From Pleomorphovibrio marinus (GTDB taxonomy: Bacteria; Bacteroidota; Bacteroidia; Cytophagales; Cyclobacteriaceae), in NCBI RefSeq assembly GCF_003347495.1, contig NZ_QCXY01000001.1:1178001-1242000 (forward strand): DNA of 64,000 nt, given 5' to 3'. Shown here in pieces: positions 63,707 to 64,000 of the stretch; the stretch's first letter is position 1, and every line of letters starts with the position of its first letter. The notes beneath the pieces were generated by a model, which saw only the letters and a list, made by a program, of their open reading frames with translations, did no database searches and had not been told where the DNA came from. The position numbers and the translations under genes are program-made.

Positions 63707-64000
63707 ATGAAAAAAATCATGCATTTTGTAATCGCAGCCACAGTGCTGTTGATGGCAGCCTGTTCTAACGATGATGGGCCAAATGGCACTCCCCAACCGG
63801 AAACTGACTTGGTGGAGTTGAGTGGTGACTTGAGCACCCAGCGTCTCACCAAGGACAAAAAATACCTTATTGTAGGTCAGACATTTGTGCGGACAGGGCA
63901 GGTGCTGACCATAGACCCTGGAACAGTGATTTTCGGTGACAAGAGAACTAAGGGAACTCTTGTAGTTGACAGGGGTGGGAAAATCCTCGCGCAGGGCACC
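63707..64000 (+). CDS. Lipoprotein, start of a beta-repeat-type protein (cut by window end)
   Basis: 98 codons are visible. ATG 63707, signal peptide with lipobox MAACS (Cys19). After an acidic linker comes GDLSTQRLTKDKKYLIVGQTFV, then LTIDPGTVIFGDK and LVVDRGGKILAQGT, the start of a repeated beta pattern seen in Bacteroidota lipoproteins with parallel beta-repeats. It lies 29 bp after the TonB receptor stop, so it is probably its surface partner. The complete gene is outside the window. Confidence 0.8.
   Translation, partial: MKKIMHFVIAATVLLMAACSNDDGPNGTPQPETDLVELSGDLSTQRLTKDKKYLIVGQTFVRTGQVLTIDPGTVIFGDKRTKGTLVVDRGGKILAQGT

Overview
The window comes from a Bacteroidota chromosome, most likely a free-living, polysaccharide-degrading Cytophagales-type bacterium (Cyclobacteriaceae-like; the family is an inference). 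The signs are three SusC/SusD pairs, lipoprotein signal peptides, two proteins with type IX secretion C-terminal domains (PNP...GLYxV), A-rich leaders without Shine-Dalgarno sequences, and promoters of the TTTG-N19-TAnnTTTG type. No phage, insertion sequence, CRISPR array or rRNA was seen.

Layout. 1-6800: the C-terminal end of an unknown protein, a SusC/SusD pair on the minus strand and an AraC regulator. 7036-25717: a long plus-strand polysaccharide utilisation locus with SusC/SusD, a beta-helix glycosidase-like protein, a YicI-type GH31 alpha-xylosidase without signal peptide, a Gfo/Idh/MocA oxidoreductase, a phytanoyl-CoA-type 2OG-Fe(II) oxygenase, a sodium:solute symporter, an exported GH78-type rhamnosidase, an exported GH2 glycosidase and a TIM-barrel isomerase. 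25850-27370: two near-identical copies of a non-coding RNA gene with a tRNA-like cloverleaf, each with a terminator, flanking a small outer-membrane protein gene. 27454-43875: a small secreted protein, an oligogalacturonate-lyase-like propeller, a third SusC/SusD pair, two converging pairs of CRTAC1-like plus vanadium-haloperoxidase-like genes, and a PL11 rhamnogalacturonan lyase. 43931-56055: a minus-strand catabolic block with an enolase-superfamily enzyme, MurQ, an HpcH/HpaI aldolase, a large unrecognised enzyme, two sialidase-fold propellers, a ChbG/YdjC deacetylase, a purple-acid-type phosphatase and an alkaline phosphatase. 56946-64000: a ROK kinase, an MFS transporter, a XylR-like regulator, a TonB receptor and the start of a lipoprotein.

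Taken together, the genes describe uptake and stepwise breakdown of plant or algal acidic heteropolysaccharide (rhamnogalacturonan, galactosyl and xylosyl side chains). SusC/D capture and PL11, PL22-like, GH78 and GH2 enzymes act in the envelope. Oligosaccharides then enter through SSS or MFS carriers, and the cytoplasmic enzymes oxidise, isomerise and cleave the sugars. The substrate is inferred from families, not proven.

Two features stand out as possibly undescribed. (1) A family of about 90-180 bp palindromic repeats, nine units at five loci, sits directly against the start codon of five unrelated genes. Units join through a shared ATGAAA, and three units keep a 27-35 codon mini-ORF that stops 4 nt before the gene's ATG. 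(2) The duplicated tRNA-like RNA has a perfect 7-bp acceptor stem and normal D and T arms, but a 55-nt variable arm and no U33. It has its own promoter and terminator, and one compensatory base-pair change between the copies.
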